Shown: positions 21,009 through 33,314 of the stretch, one piece after another
Numbering within the stretch: position 1 is the stretch's first letter
How the letters are laid out: each line of letters opens with the position of its first letter
From: Diphasiastrum complanatum
Taxonomy: Eukaryota > Streptophyta > Lycopodiopsida > Lycopodiales > Lycopodiaceae
Direction: 5' to 3'
DNA length: 64,000 nt
NCBI GenBank assembly: GCA_029204225.1
Contig: CM055093.1
Location: 45,058,338 to 45,122,337, forward strand
The notes under the pieces: generated by a model
Databases searched by the model: none
What the model was told of the DNA's origin: nothing
What the model saw: the letters and a program-made list of their open reading frames with translations, nothing else
Translations under genes and position numbers: made by a program

Positions 21009-21021
21009 AAGGGGGGAAGAA
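21009..21021 (+). promoter_or_regulatory. Polypurine tract of the chromovirus fragment
   Basis: aaggggggaagaa directly precedes a tgtcatgccc LTR start, about 60 bp after the chromodomain stop. This is the normal arrangement at the 3' end of a chromovirus. Confidence 0.85.
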
Positions 21022-21606
21022 TGTCATGCCCATGACTGGTCTCGGGTAGCATGCCCACGCTAGGAACCGGTAGACCAACAACCCGTAAGTTAATTGTGAC
21101 TATAAGGGAATTGGGGCTCTTATGTGTACATGGTCATAATTAATGGTTGTAGGCCTAGACACTTGATGGTGGATCTTTATGGGTCTATCAGTGAGTCATT
21201 GGAGAACTGGAACGTGGCCCAAATAGGCTGCAGAGGTGTCCAGTGAGGTGTCATAGTGCATTACTAGTGGTGCATAGGCCTTGGAGGGTATAAGTATACT
21301 TATTGGATTCTCACTAGTGTATGCTTGATAGCATGACCGGTGGTAGGATGTTGCTGGTGTGATGCATCATTCCTCTTTGAGTGATTGATCCATAGCTTGG
21401 GGGCTAGATCCGTTCGATCTAGGTTTGGTTGGGTTGGTTTGTCCACCATCAGGATCCCTTGTGTTGCTTGTGATTGGCATGCTTAGAATAGGATCCTTGG
21501 ATTGAGGACTTTATAGTTATCTTGTAACACTTGTGAGCAATGGTTTTAATAATATCAAATGTGTTTATTTGTCTCCTGATAGTATATATTAATAAATTCA
21601 GAACAA
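21022..21606 (+). repeat. 3' LTR of the chromovirus fragment
   Basis: It starts tgtcatgcccatgac right after the PPT. A TATA-like tataagtat occurs near 21290. The end is placed at acaaca near 21606 only by the expected CA terminus; no second LTR copy is present in the window. Strand and left boundary are firm, the right boundary is a guess. Confidence 0.65.
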
Positions 21607-22226
21607 CAATCTGGCCTCTATCGAATTGAAGGAAGCGCGTTCTACAGATGAGATGTTATCAGAGTAGTACAGCAGTACTACACTCTGGATGACTAAGGTG
21701 TCAATAGAGAATTGAGAATTGTTTGATGTATTTGTGACTGTGTAGACAATTAATTAATCGCGTTCGCGAATTATTCGTATCTAGACAAAAGTCCTCAACA
21801 ACTAAAGCCCAACTCAATGGTTAAAGAACACGAAGAGTTTTAGAATACGTTAGAAACTTATGTCAATGCCAATCAGGAAAATAGATCAAAGACTCAATTC
21901 TTCAGACAGGGACTGTCATCTCATGTGTATACATATAGCTTTATTTAATGCTATGCTTCCTCACATGATGGCAAGAATTGAGTTGATATACCTCTATGAT
22001 GTGATTTTAGATTACGTGCATGCATATTCTTAATAACTTGAAAACTTTTTGTGTTTAGTGTATAAGCAATTATAGGTGAAGTGGGTGAATATGAAAGTCG
22101 TGTACAAATTACTTGGATGTACATGTCATAGTACTAAAAGATTGCTTGACAGTCCTTCGTGTATATGTGAATTGGTAGGAATGTCATGACGTGTGGTTTG
22201 CTTCTGTCTTTTGAATCTCATACTTT
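21607..22226. other. Non-coding spacer before the CACTA fragment
   Basis: About 620 bp of AT-rich DNA with no open frame of note and no recognised repeat. Confidence 0.4.
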
Positions 22227-23029
22227 TTGCCAACAACACAGGACTCCAACTATAAAGAATCGAAGGAAAAATATACTCCAAAGGGGAAATTCGAAAATGA
22301 CATGTCCGTTAATTCTCTTGATATGCAGTTACAAAGGATGATACAAAATACATTTGATAATGTTAATGGTTGTACTGGCAAGCTGGATGATTCACTAGAT
22401 CAGGAAGAAACACCTAGACACACAACATTTAGTGTGGATTTTGAGGACATCAAACCATCTATGCAAGACCAACATATGGAAGATGGCCAACCAACAGAAA
22501 TTTTAACTTGGAATTTGAAAACCTTATGGATAATGCAAGTGAACCCTTATATACAAGATGTAACAAGCTTTCAGCAACGTTGTTACTTTACAATCTTAAG
22601 GTGGTACATGGGTGGTCACAAGCAAGCATGGTTGAGTTGCTACATCTTTTGAAGAAAGACATTTTTCCATTAGAAAATGAGCTTCCACCATCAACATACC
22701 AAGCAAAGAAAATGATCAAAGATCTTGGGTTGCACTATAATAACATTCATGCATGTGTTAATGACTGCATATTATATCGTGGGGAGCATTCTATATTGGA
22801 TTCATGTCCTATTTGTGGGGCTAGTCGATGGAAGGAAGGAAAGAGAAAAATACCACAAAAAGTATTAAGACATTTTCCATTGATACCACGTCTTCTTCGA
22901 ATGTATAGGTGCTCTAGTTTTCTTTAATCAATGCAAGATAGAATTTTGAGTTTCATCATTACATCTGAACATCAAATTTATATTTCATTTTCAAATATAT
23001 ATTTATAGACACAAATACACACGTATATG

Positions 23030-23078
<49 letters not shown>

Positions 23079-23387
23079 CACATATATTAATATTGATGTC
23101 ATTTTTATTTGTTATTTTGTAGGTGTCCAACTATTGCAAATCTAATGTTATGGCATACACAAGGTAGAAGCCATGACAACATGCTAAGACATCCAGTAGA
23201 CTCGCTTGCTTGGAAGCATGTGGATTCAACTTGGCAGCTGTTATGTCCATGGCCAATAAGTAGGACTCAGTATACTCCTAGTCTTGGATACATGGTACTC
23301 CTAAAAATCAAGCTGTTAGTTATGCCACGTCATACTGGATGTGACCCGAAAGTAACTAATATCCTTGTGAGGCCCAAAACACACTAA
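22227..23387 (+). pseudogene. tnp2: CACTA (En/Spm) TNP2-type transposase fragment
   Basis: The second reading frame (22508-22927) carries the tnp2 transposase signature: EPLYTRCNKLSATLLLYNLKV, HGWSQASMVELLHLLKKD, ELPPSTYQAKKMIKDLGL, IHACVNDCILYRGEH, CPICGASRWK and VLRHFPLIPRLLRMY. It then breaks at an apparent intron (about 22924-23122) holding a (TA)n run. The next exon reads RCPTIANLMLWHTQGRSHDNMLRHPVDSLAWKHVD, again tnp2. The upstream part (22227-22507) is in another frame and is acidic. The transposase would bind the CACTA termini and cut and paste the element. This copy lacks the rest of the catalytic domain and has frame changes. No CACTA terminal repeats are visible. Confidence 0.85.
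23036..23071. repeat. (TA)n microsatellite
   Basis: A run of alternating T and A inside the apparent tnp2 intron, followed by tgcacacacacat. Confidence 0.9.
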
Positions 23388-23753
23388 ATGGAATTTAGAC
23401 AAGGTATGAGACATTGTATGCATGTGTAGAGTTATCAATAGCAATTCTATGAATAGGTGGTCCATGCTTAGGACTCTATTCTAGATGAATCTATGTATAG
23501 GAAACTTAGTGCTATGCATGGCTATGTGCCCAGATTGCTTTTGGCTCTATATATTGAGGCCAAACTCGCCCTACTCCTCATTGTGATCATTGATTCATTG
23601 CCAAAGTTTCACTCTACATTCATGCTTTTTATTCCTTGGCTTGGGGGTGAAGCTTCTAGAGTTGATTGGTTGCTTCTACTTGGGTGGTTGCTCCGTAGTT
23701 GTTTTCCATTGTGTTTTATCTTGTAAGCAGGATCTTAGGGAGTTTCTCTTATA
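23366..23753 (+). repeat. Lone 5' LTR of an unidentified retroelement
   Basis: It starts tgtgaggcccaaaac and ends just before a perfect-looking primer site. A TATA-like ctatatattg lies near 23550. Because a PBS follows directly, this is a 5' LTR and not a solo LTR. No matching 3' copy occurs in the window. It interrupts or abuts the tnp2 fragment. Confidence 0.6.
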
Positions 23754-23754
23754 G

Positions 23755-23766
23755 TGGTATCAAAGC
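23755..23766 (+). promoter_or_regulatory. Primer-binding site, initiator tRNA-Met type
   Basis: tggtatcaaagc, one base away from the usual tggtatcagagc, lies directly after the LTR and is followed by aaggctta as in many plant gypsy elements. Confidence 0.75.
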
Positions 23767-26700
23767 AAGGCTTAGCTACCTTTCGTCGAAATTTTGAATT
23801 GGATCCATGAGAATTTTCTTCCAAGGTGGATAGTAAGTGTGCAAGTGGGTGTACTATCCCAGTTTCAATTTGCATGTTGCTAAGATCCGTTACCCTTGGG
23901 ATTCTTTGTGGTTATATGGAGAATTGTCCTTGAAGGCCAATTTTTTTGGAGCTTTTTCTTGTGTAGATCAAATCTTTGGTAAATCTGAATTTTTCAGCAA
24001 GTGTACTTTCATTTTAGGATTCATTAATGATGAAATTAATGATGCATGCCGGTTCTCTCCAATGGTTTATGATTCTAGGCTATGTTTTGGTCAAAATTGC
24101 TTAGTTTTTCATGCTTTTTGGCACAAAATAGATAGTAAGAACCAAAATCCAGCAAGATCAGATCAATTAGATGGTTGTAATTCTGTAAATTGGTTTGCAT
24201 GTGTTAGAGAAAGAGTTGTATGTGATGAATTTCCACTTTATGTTGATGGAAAAATCGGGAAATAGCCAAAATTCATCATTTTTGCTTGTTTTTTCATAAA
24301 GTTGGATAGTAGGTGGCCGTAAAACACCATGTAGAGCTTGTAAAGTGGTGGACTAAAGTCTTTTGATGCTTTTCCTAAAGTTAGAACCAAGAATTTCAGC
24401 AATTGAACTTGTAGGAAATCAAACAAAATTTAAAAATGACCATTTTTGGTGATTTTTGGGGGATGGATCTCTCCAAATCCATAAGGTAATCATTCTGGAA
24501 TTGTTTACAGCATGATTAGCATTCCTTTTTACCTTCCCAGCAAGCTATCAGATCTGTGAATTGATGGTCGGTGGCTTATGCACCATCTCCATCAAGTTTG
24601 AAGCTATTTTGACTTCTACAAATCTTCGTTTTCAGCCTATATCGCATCTTAGGATCAGTATGAATGCTTCATGAAAGTCTAATTGGTCATTTAAGACTGT
24701 TGGTAGCATCAATGTTGGGCTGAAATGGGTGTTTGCATGTTTTTGTATGATTCCTTCTTGTGGAAGTGCATCCTACTACTGAATTTTTGACACTCTGATC
24801 TTGCACGTGTGAAGCCTAGGTGGTAGGCTGATGTGGCAAGCATCTTGTTCACTTGGTCTCCCTCTGTACTAAACTTTACAGCACCCAATTTGGTGTCTTG
24901 TAGCCAAAGTTATGATCATCTGAAGTTTTGTAGTTTTGTGAGTAAAATTGGCAAAATTTGGAATTGTTCTGATTGCATGCCAGTCATTTCCCTATTTTTT
25001 AGTACTGTGCTTGCATGGATAAGTTGCATGCTGATTCTCAGAGTGATTCTGACATGCATGAGGGATTTAGAATCAATTTGAGTGGTCATACACATGTGCT
25101 TTGATAGTTTGGGTCACAAATCAGTGTTAATGGCTGACAAATTTCGTAAAACTGAAGTTTACGTAAATAATTCTTTAATGACATTTATGACTGATGTAGT
25201 GTGCTTTGCATGCTAGTTTGACATTGGGTTAGTAACATTAGGAATCGGACAATGTTTCGATTTTTTTTTACTTCGATTGCCTTTTGTGCTAATAGTATTT
25301 TCGTCAGAATTTTTGAATTATGTAAAAAAACAAAATTTAGTTTTCTGAAAAAATCAAAATTTCGGTCATTTTTTTGTTATCTATGGAATCAGTTTAGATA
25401 GTGAATTGATGAAACTGATTTTATCAGTCAAAAATTGATCACAGTATTTTCACTAAGTCTAAATTATTTTCCAGTGATAGATAAGTTAAAATTGACAGAA
25501 AGAACCGCAATGAATTGCCGACAGTTTTTTACTATGTTCTTTTTTAACTTTTGGAGTTAGAAACTCCCAGATTGAAAGTTAAAATTTGATTATTTTTTTT
25601 TATCATAATCTTTTCTAGATTTTATGAGAATATTTTATTGTAGGATTTTACATAAAATATATTTTTTAATATGATGGAATGTAAAAAAATCAATTCAAAG
25701 ATCATTATGGTAGTAATTAATTGTTAAAACTAGTTTTATATTGTTATAAATTTTATTTTTCTTGAGATTTGACATACAAGACAAAATCATGAGATAAGAA
25801 ATAGTACATGCTATTATTAAACAAGTAATTTGACAAGTTTTCTAAGATTTAATGACATAATATTATGTCAAATCGGTGATGTCATAAAATATTTAGCTTA
25901 TTAATGATCTAGGTGTCATAGATTTGATATAATTTGATGACATAATTACATGGTCAAATAATTTTTTTTTGCTTTTTCATGTGGCCTCTTAAATGGTTGC
26001 ATGGGGTCATTTAGATTCATGATCAAAAGCATTTATGTTATATTGAGGACCTTAGTGATATGTGACCTATATGATAAATCTTTTTAATTGTTGGTGTGTG
26101 ACCTATATAACCTTATATGAAATCATAGTAATTAGTTGAAATATCATTTAGCATTGTAATAAAGATGTTGATCAATGGTGTGTTATCTAGTATATGATTT
26201 CTTGCATACAAAACAACCATAGATAGCAAGGGCGAATGCATATTGCTCGTCATGAGATACCATGGCACACTAGGCCAATCCAAAGAGATTTACTTTGAGA
26301 TCATCACTCATCTTAGACAAGAGTTTAAACTAAGAGCTTCAAACATTGACTGCTATGTGGTCTTTAAATTAGTTGAGATAGGCCTACACGCACTATCTAC
26401 TGATGTCTAACATTTGTCAGTATGAACCTCATTTTGATTACTCGTCGTGTTGCCCCACCCAAGCAATTTTCTTGATAGCAATGTTACTAGAATATTAGAT
26501 TTACATTAAGCATAAGTAGAATATACATGGATTAGATGTTGGCATGTCTTTAACAAATTTTATTATATTTATTCAGAACATACGGTCTTATAATGATTAC
26601 TTATGATGTATTATAGAGTAGCTGGCTACAATGTGTATATGTTATCGACGATGTCATCATCATCAGATAGCATCTCATCTCATGATCGCAACAGCAGGTA

Positions 26701-27194
26701 TATATTGTTATTGATATTGACATCAATTGCACTTTATTTGTTATTTGAATATGAGTGTATAATTTTTCTTGCAAATTTATTCTTACAATGACATTTGATT
26801 GGAATTATGAATTCTAGGAAAATTATCGTACCTCCACGTGATTTAGAGAAAGAAAAAAAATTGAGCTCTATCATAAAAAAAAGGAGCAATCAAGACTAAA
26901 GTACAATGAACAACTATTGACTGGTTCATCTTCAAGCTCTTCCATCAGTCGACGTAGACCACCTATTGATCCATCACATGTATGTGTGTTGATTTATGTC
27001 ATAATTTTTTTATTTGTAATAGTGATGTAATCCGATTTGCTCTTTGGATATAGTATATTTCTCTTTGGAAAGCCAAGACACCACTCCATCACAAATGAAG
27101 GTTGAAAATGAACTAAATGTACAAAGACTATTTTGTCAATTTTTGTCACATATTACGATTCGTCACATGTTAGAATTTGTCAATTTTCACTTGA
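23767..27194. other. Non-coding AT-rich region after the lone LTR
   Basis: 3.4 kb with no gag-pol motif. The first part (to about 24800) may be the leader or decayed interior of the LTR element. 25200-26500 is very AT-rich. Short exon-like islands occur at 26630-26700 (Ser-rich, MSSSSDSISSHDRN) and 26815-26985 (basic then Ser-rich, SSSSSSISRRRPPIDPSH), with plausible splice borders. They could be leading exons of the transposase-like piece at 27195, but I cannot assign them. Confidence 0.35.
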
Positions 27195-27413
27195 ATGACA
27201 CTGAAAGAATTTGTGCAATTTGCAATTGGATTATTGGATCAGTTTCAACCAGAATATGATGAGAGGATACCATGTACATGCACACAATGCAAAGGCCTTA
27301 GGATTCGGACAAGGAGGATTGTCAACGATCATATTTGGGCTAATGGAGTGCACACAGAGAATCCAAAAGTACGAGAGGTAAACTTTTTAAAGTGTTTTTC
27401 GAAAATGCTTTAA
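27195..27413 (+). pseudogene. Possible CACTA transposase-associated N-terminal domain
   Basis: The translation EFVQFAIGLLDQ, IPCTCTQCKGLRIRT and VNDHIWANGVHTENP fits the pattern of the transposase-associated domain of CACTA elements: FI-x-FA, C-P-C-x-x-C-x-N, then a V-x-x-H-x-x-x-x-G block. The exon seems to end at a GT donor near 27379. It lies downstream of the tnp2 core at 22227, so it would belong to a different copy or to a rearranged element. Only one short block supports this. Confidence 0.45.
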
Positions 27414-27490
27414 TCTTTGACCCTTATGACACTTCAAGTATAGTTTGCCAATAGATATTGAGCGATAGGATGAGTGCCACGATACTTTGA

Positions 27491-27655
27491 AGTTAATCTC
27501 TCACTTGCTTCTAAAAGGAAAAATCCAAATAGAATATTTAGATGAAGTTAATCCCTCACTTGCTTCTAAAAGAAAAAATCCAAATAGAATGATTAGATGA
27601 AGTTAATCTCTCACTTGTTTCTAAAAGAAGAAATACAAATAGAATGATTATATGT
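27491..27655. repeat. Three tandem copies of a 55-bp unit
   Basis: The unit beginning agttaatctctcacttg starts at 27492, 27546 and 27601, and a truncated fourth copy begins at 27656. Copies differ by a few bases each. Confidence 0.9.
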
Positions 27656-27703
27656 AGTTAATCTTGATTTCCATATTCAATCACCTATAATAGACTCATT
27701 CAC

Positions 27704-27804
<101 letters not shown>

Positions 27805-27812
27805 TGGGTGAA

Positions 27813-28010
<198 letters not shown>

Positions 28011-28361
28011 AAAGGTAACCAACACTCCCAATTCTAGGAAGGTGTGTAGCCCTTGTTTTCTTCCATTAGAGACGTGGTTCAAATGTTTTTTTGTTGGAAG
28101 ATGAGTTCCACAAAAAAGCCCAAGCGTCGCAGGGAGGGAGCATGTGGTGAAACTCTGGAGTAGGATATAATCGTGTGGTTCGGGAGTTTTGATTAGCACT
28201 CTGTAATGTTCTCTTTGTTTTTCTCTTCATGTGTGTTGAGGGTCATTGTGGGTGGGTGTGTGTGTGCGTGCATGTGTTTGTGTGTGTTTATGTGTGTGTT
28301 TCATGCTACTGGTTTACGGTTTGTGTTATATATTAATTTATGTTTCACGCTTGAGAGAGAG

Positions 28362-28921
28362 AGAGAGAGGGCCGCCGCCGAGAAGCTCTTAAAACATGGC
28401 CAAAGTCACTTGGGATCGGGAGGAAGGGGCAATCTAGAGGCCCAATTTGTAAGTGCAATATTTTTTAATATGATTCTATTTTTGTAGTGAGATTGTTAAT
28501 GTTTTTTATTGCTAAACTATATTGTATTGCTAAACTATGTTTTTTTGTTGAATGCAGCTTAGTGATTTTGGAAGACACATGACCGCCGCGAAGTACAAGC
28601 AAGGTTATGATCATGGATATGTCAGCGTTAAGGCTTTTATGGAATCCCATGGATTGTTTTCAATTGTAAACTCTTAACCGTTATTGTTTTGTGATTGTTT
28701 GCTTTGTGGTTTACAAATAAGTTTAATGTCAGTTTAATTAAATCTTTGATTCTATTTTGTAGAGAGGCTCTACAACTTCAAGTGTTCGTGATGTGGAAGA
28801 AAATGTGGAAGAGAACGCGGAAGAGTACGTGAATGAAAGCAAAGGGGAGTTTGAAGATGTGGACACCAACGTACACCTACAAGATGAAGGAGACGAGGAG
28901 GGAAGAAGTGATGATGAGTAG
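28362..28921 (+). CDS. Three-exon coding remnant, unknown protein
   Basis: Three exons join in phase. Exon 1 ends at 28448 before gtaagt (reading AAAEKLLKHGQSHLGSGGRG and on to EAQF). Exon 2 is 28558-28665 between tgcag and gtaaac (36 codons, LSDFGRHMTAAKYKQGYDHG and on to HGLFSI). Exon 3 is 28763-28921 between tgtag and a TAG stop (52 residues, acidic, ending DEGDEEGRSDDE). Frame stays open across both introns. The 5' start is lost in a short (GA)n run, so only the C-terminal part is seen. I do not recognise the family. Position near CACTA pieces makes an accessory CACTA protein conceivable, but that is a guess. Confidence 0.5.
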
Positions 28922-29024
28922 AGGTTTGTAAATTAAATGTAAGGCCTTGTAGAAGGCAATGTAGGAAGAGAGAATTTATTCTCTCATCAATGTACTTGTT
29001 TTTAAATCAATCAATATATCATTC

Positions 29025-29215
29025 TTGCAAATTTTTTGAATGCATATATTTTTAATCCATGAATGCAAATGTATAGTCTATTGAATGCACATCTATTATT
29101 GATTGCAAATGTATCTATTGATGTATTCAATGCAATGTATAGTCTATCTAGTGCACATCTATGCAATGCAAATGTATCCATTGATGAATTCAATGCAATG
29201 TATCTATTTTAGCAC
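29025..29215. repeat. Degenerate short tandem repeat
   Basis: Phrases such as gaatgcaaatgtat, gtctattgaatgcacatctat and gaattcaatgcaatgtat recur every 30-60 bp up to the TSD of element B. No coding signal. Confidence 0.65.
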
Positions 29216-29220
29216 ATGAT
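29216..29220. repeat. Target-site duplication of element B, left copy (atgat)
   Basis: atgat directly precedes the left LTR and recurs at 41903-41907 directly after the right LTR. Confidence 0.93.
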
Positions 29221-30027
29221 TGTAGGGTTGAAGATCTCACGTAATATAACCCTCCCATCTTTCAACAAGGGTTAGATCACTGGATAGGTACCTAACTATG
29301 CATAGATGCTACTTTTAGTTTGTTTCCTATTTCTTCCCTTAACTCTACTCACCACTAACACTACTATCCTTTAACTCTACTCCTCTACACTAACATTCAT
29401 CATGATTGGGGTGAGAAGAAGAGATTGAGAAGAGAAGAGAGTAAGAGAGAGAGAGAGAGAGTGAGGGTGGAGGTTAGCTCAAATGCACATTTTACTTGCT
29501 AAAGGAGAAACATAAACTATTGAAACCAAAAAGCATGAACTTGAAAGCAATTGAAAACAACAAGAGCAATAGCAAGCATTGAATTGCAAATGAGGATGCT
29601 TCTCTTCCAAAATTGGTAGAGTTTCCTCCTTTTCATTAAGCATGAAAATAGTGTACAAATGGTGTCTTTTTATAAAATGGGGAAGGCCCTTGCCCCTCAA
29701 TCCTATTGGCTAATATTCACAATGATCCTATCCATTCATCTTGGACCCAACTTGATCCAAGGGTCCACAAAAAGTACATTAGAAATCACAAGATTCATGT
29801 GAGTCCCAATTTGGACGCAACTCTAAAAAGTAATCTCTAAGTTTAAAAATGACACTGGGCCTCTAGTTTTATTTTAATTCCAAGGCCCGGGTCATGTTTA
29901 TTTTATTTACAACTTTATTTGCATGCTCATTGGGCCATGGGCTTATACACGCAGGATGCCATGCCCTCACAACACATTTTATTAGATGATTTTATTTATT
30001 TACACTTTGTTGGGAATACCCCCAATA
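29221..30027 (-). repeat. 3' LTR of element B
   Basis: About 807 bp, matching 41097-41902 along its length. The outer end begins tgtaggg (canonical) while the inner end reads caata where caaca is expected. A TATA box (TATAAAAAG on the minus strand, 29666-29674) and a GA-rich tract near 29445 are included. Confidence 0.95.
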
Positions 30028-30073
30028 GGACCCATGGCCTGAAGTAGTGCCGGTCCATCGGCACTCTATCGGT

Positions 30074-33062
30074 TCAATAGAGCGTTTTCTTCGTCCGCCT
30101 TTGCTGGATGAGGTAGGTGGTGATGTCTACAATAAAGTTGAGGCGGTCCAATCTTTTTAAGTCCTTTGGCGTGTGAAGAGACTTGTGGACCCCCCGCAGC
30201 CAATCTTGGTCGACCCATGTCTGGAATCGGCGTGTCCATGGATCACCCAGAAGCGCAGCTCGATAATATACATGAGCTATTGGCAGCTGATCTTCGACTT
30301 TGTCTGAAGGTAGCGCCTTATTAACATCAAAGAATATGGATGGGAAAAAATTGTCCCATTTAGTTTCGATCCCCATCAGATGTCTCGGGCATAAGTGGCT
30401 GTCGCGTGGACTGTGGGATCAGGGCAATTGATATATTGGTTGGCGAATGCGCTGAGAGCCCTTATGGCGTCTACATCCGTAGTCCACCCATATTCTAATT
30501 GTATGACCGACCAATTGAAATTTTGAAGTGTGATTTTGTCCAGAGGGGTGTCGCATTCCGCCCATTTGGATATTTGTGGACATGACAGGAAGTGCGCGTT
30601 CACCCGTAATTGTTGTGGACTTGTCAAGTAGGCCCTGATGGCCGCAAGGTCTCTTTCAAATAACTGTTGATGCCACTCTGGTTGTGGTTGGAGGGCGGGC
30701 AATGCTTGCAGTTCGTTTCTCTTTATGGTCTGAGCTGAAAACGATATCTGTCAGCGGCCTCTTGATGACTCGTGGGGATACTTTGATAAAAATTCATTGA
30801 TTTTCTCCTCCACGGACTTTGATCTTCGGAAGGCCTGGCTGGCAGATATCGTACGCGAACCTCGGTCTCACATCTCAACAGCCGCATCCGTCTGCCCTTG
30901 GTCTTGGCCTTCGGACCCTTGATCTAGTTGAGATCCCTCTGCTACTTGCTGGCTCTGATCTTGGCTGGTACTAGCCTACACAACGTCAAAATTAGGTGGC
31001 AGTGGAATAACCATGGGGGTGGGCTGGGCCTTCTCATCCATGAATTTTTGGCACGCCTTGAGGGCTTTCTTGGCCTGGGCGAGCTCATGTGTTGCGCTTG
31101 TTCGATACTTGTTGAACTCTGTCTGGTAGATGTTTAAGGTTTGGCTATAAACCTGCACCTGACGCCGTAGAAGATTCATCTCTGATTCAGAAAGCAGGCT
31201 TGAGTCTGGTGTAGGTTGAGCTAACCAGACAAGCTTTTCGTCTTGTAGGGCTTTGACCTTCGTCCCCAGGCACGTATTCTCTGCTTCCAAAAGGGGGAGA
31301 GGCTTTGGATATATTTGTTGAGGCCCTCCTCCTTCTGTTGCAGCTTGGCAATCTCCTGGTGCCCTGCTTGTTCATGTTGCTGAGCCAAAATCAGCTCTTG
31401 CTGCAGCTTGGTGAGGTCTGCTCGCAGCTGTGTATTACTTGTTGCCAGGTGTAGTAACCTGCTTTCCAGAATAGCTTTGACTGCTACCGCATCCAGGATG
31501 TATTTCCCCAGAGTTTGGTATGCCATCGTTAGATCTGTGAGAGCAGCCGGTACACTGGCACTGGCAGGGGCTTGTGTTGTATAGGCCCTGACGACTTGTG
31601 AAATCTCATTGTCATTATCTTCGATGAGGTTCTCATTGGACCTGATGCCATCTGGGGTGGTAGGATCAGTCTGATCTGGCAATGGTACAAATATTGTTTG
31701 GACAAATGCATCATCAAGCAACAGTTGGTTGCCCTTGGCAACCTTTGTTGGCAAAGCGGGTGGGGTTTGAGAAATAACTATGAAAACAGGGGTGAGGACG
31801 GTTTGTCCGAATGAGAAGATGGGAGGAACAGAGGGAAACTGGAGGGTGGTGTGGAGTATGGAAGAAGGTGAGGATGGAGCAGAAAGTGTCTGGCGTGGGA
31901 GTGAAAAATTAATAACTTGCATCCATGCCAGAGTGTCGGGGGACAGTTGTGAATCAGAAGGATTGAATGGAATAGAAGCAACGGTGGTGGCAGGAGTGAT
32001 GGAAGATGCGATGGTGATGGATAGAGTAGTGGACACTGGAAGAGAAGTAGGAGTGGTATCAACAGAAGAAACGAGGATGGAGACAGAAACAGATGTGGAT
32101 GGAACCGGAAGAGAGGTAGCGATAACAGAAATCGGAGTGGGGGGTTGCATGGAAGAAGAAGTGGCGGTTGTTGATGGGGTGGTTAGTGCGGTAGTGGAGG
32201 TGCATCTTCGGGTAGCAGGTGGAGATGTGGATGTAAAGGCAGCGCCACGCATTCATTTGCTGGCCGTTGTGTTAATAACTGTAGGTTGGGAGGAGGTGGA
32301 TGCTTGAGATGGCAGATAAAGATTAATGTGTGGCACAAGGGTAGACAAAAGAGATGAGCGTTGGAAACTGTGCACTTTTGCCTCGAGAAGTGCACAGACA
32401 AAGTTACACAATAGGGGGCCTGTTGCGATTCGCTCACGGTTGTTAGGTTTGATGGAGTTGGTTAGTTCTCGAATAAGGAAGCTATGCGCATATGGCACAA
32501 CGGAGGGGTTAGGAAATTCCAGAAAGGATTTCACTATCTGACTCAGCAGTGTAGACTGGATTCTGTCCTTGCGAAATATTGAAATAACCAAAAATTTATT
32601 CAACAGATGTGCAGCCGTCTGAATGACGGGTTCTATGATAGCTTCTATCAGGTAACCATTGTTAGTCTGGATGGAGATTTTTGGTGTGGTTTGGGTGACG
32701 AACGGTTTGATCAGAGCTTTGGTGTGGCGATGGGAGATGGGTTGACGATCACCGGACATAATGCCAATGGTGACCATCGAGTCGGCATTAATCCTAACCT
32801 TGTACATGGTACCTTGGTATGAGAAGTGGAAACAAGCCTTGTCCTCGTCCCAGGTGGCATAAGCATGAAGGGTGAGGCCCATGTTAATCTCAGAATGGAA
32901 GAGCGCTGGGTAAAAACCCATTGCCGCTAGAAGTGGACTGGCTGTCTGTAGCCATGGTTGGATCAGAGTGTCAGAGGGTAGAGGCCCAATCTGTGTGGCC
33001 TCGGAGATGTTATGCTGGATCACCTGTTTGGCGCCAAAGTCTTTAGAGGATGAGGAGGCCAT
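30074..33062 (-). pseudogene. Element B third ORF (between pol and 3' LTR)
   Basis: The ORF starts at the ATG at 33062 (MASSSSKDFGAK). About 270 residues of a globular N-terminal domain run to a single TGA at 32253-32255. The same frame then continues for 343 codons of Ser/Thr/Pro/Val-rich sequence ending in a coiled coil (near 31300-31460, ILESRLLHL, LRADLTKLQQELILAQQ). After a frame change near 31290 a second helical, Gln/Lys-rich stretch follows (to 30976). Then comes the conserved C-terminal domain (about 30720-30074: LPALQPQPEWHQQLF, LDKITLQNFNW, YINCPDPTV, NKALPSDKVEDQLPIAHVY), with another frame break near 30376. There is no signal peptide or obvious membrane anchor, so an envelope role is not supported. 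Element A carries the same domains. Function unknown. Confidence 0.75.
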
Positions 33063-33314
33063 GTTAGTAGTGATGATTAGTGGTCGAAAAAATAGAAAAA
33101 ATGGTAGAAAATGGAAAAGGGTGTAGAAACGACAAAAAACTGTGAATAACGAGTGTTGGATGATAAGGAGTGTAGTTCAGAGTGCAGATCGATGTTCAGT
33201 AATATCAGATGACAGTTGGTAGGAAGTTTGGTTGCAAACGGAGAACTTGGTGATTTCAGAGTAAATTTCGGTAGAGCTTCGCTAGCAAAGGTGACAAATG
33301 ACTCAAATTCAACC

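Noticed and set aside
29479-29700. Identical 73-codon frames at 29479-29700 and 41355-41576, and 76-codon frames at 49337-49567 and 52815-53045
   Set aside because: Each pair lies in the two LTRs of one element, so the repetition reflects LTR duplication and not paralogous genes.
31780-32307. 175-codon open frame on the plus strand, Val/Glu/Gly-rich
   Set aside because: It is the antisense shadow of the Ser/Thr/Pro-rich part of the third ORF of element B.
30074-33062. Third ORF as a retroviral-type envelope gene
   Set aside because: I see no signal peptide, no transmembrane helix and no cleavage site. The coiled coil and Ser/Thr/Pro-rich region alone do not support an envelope.
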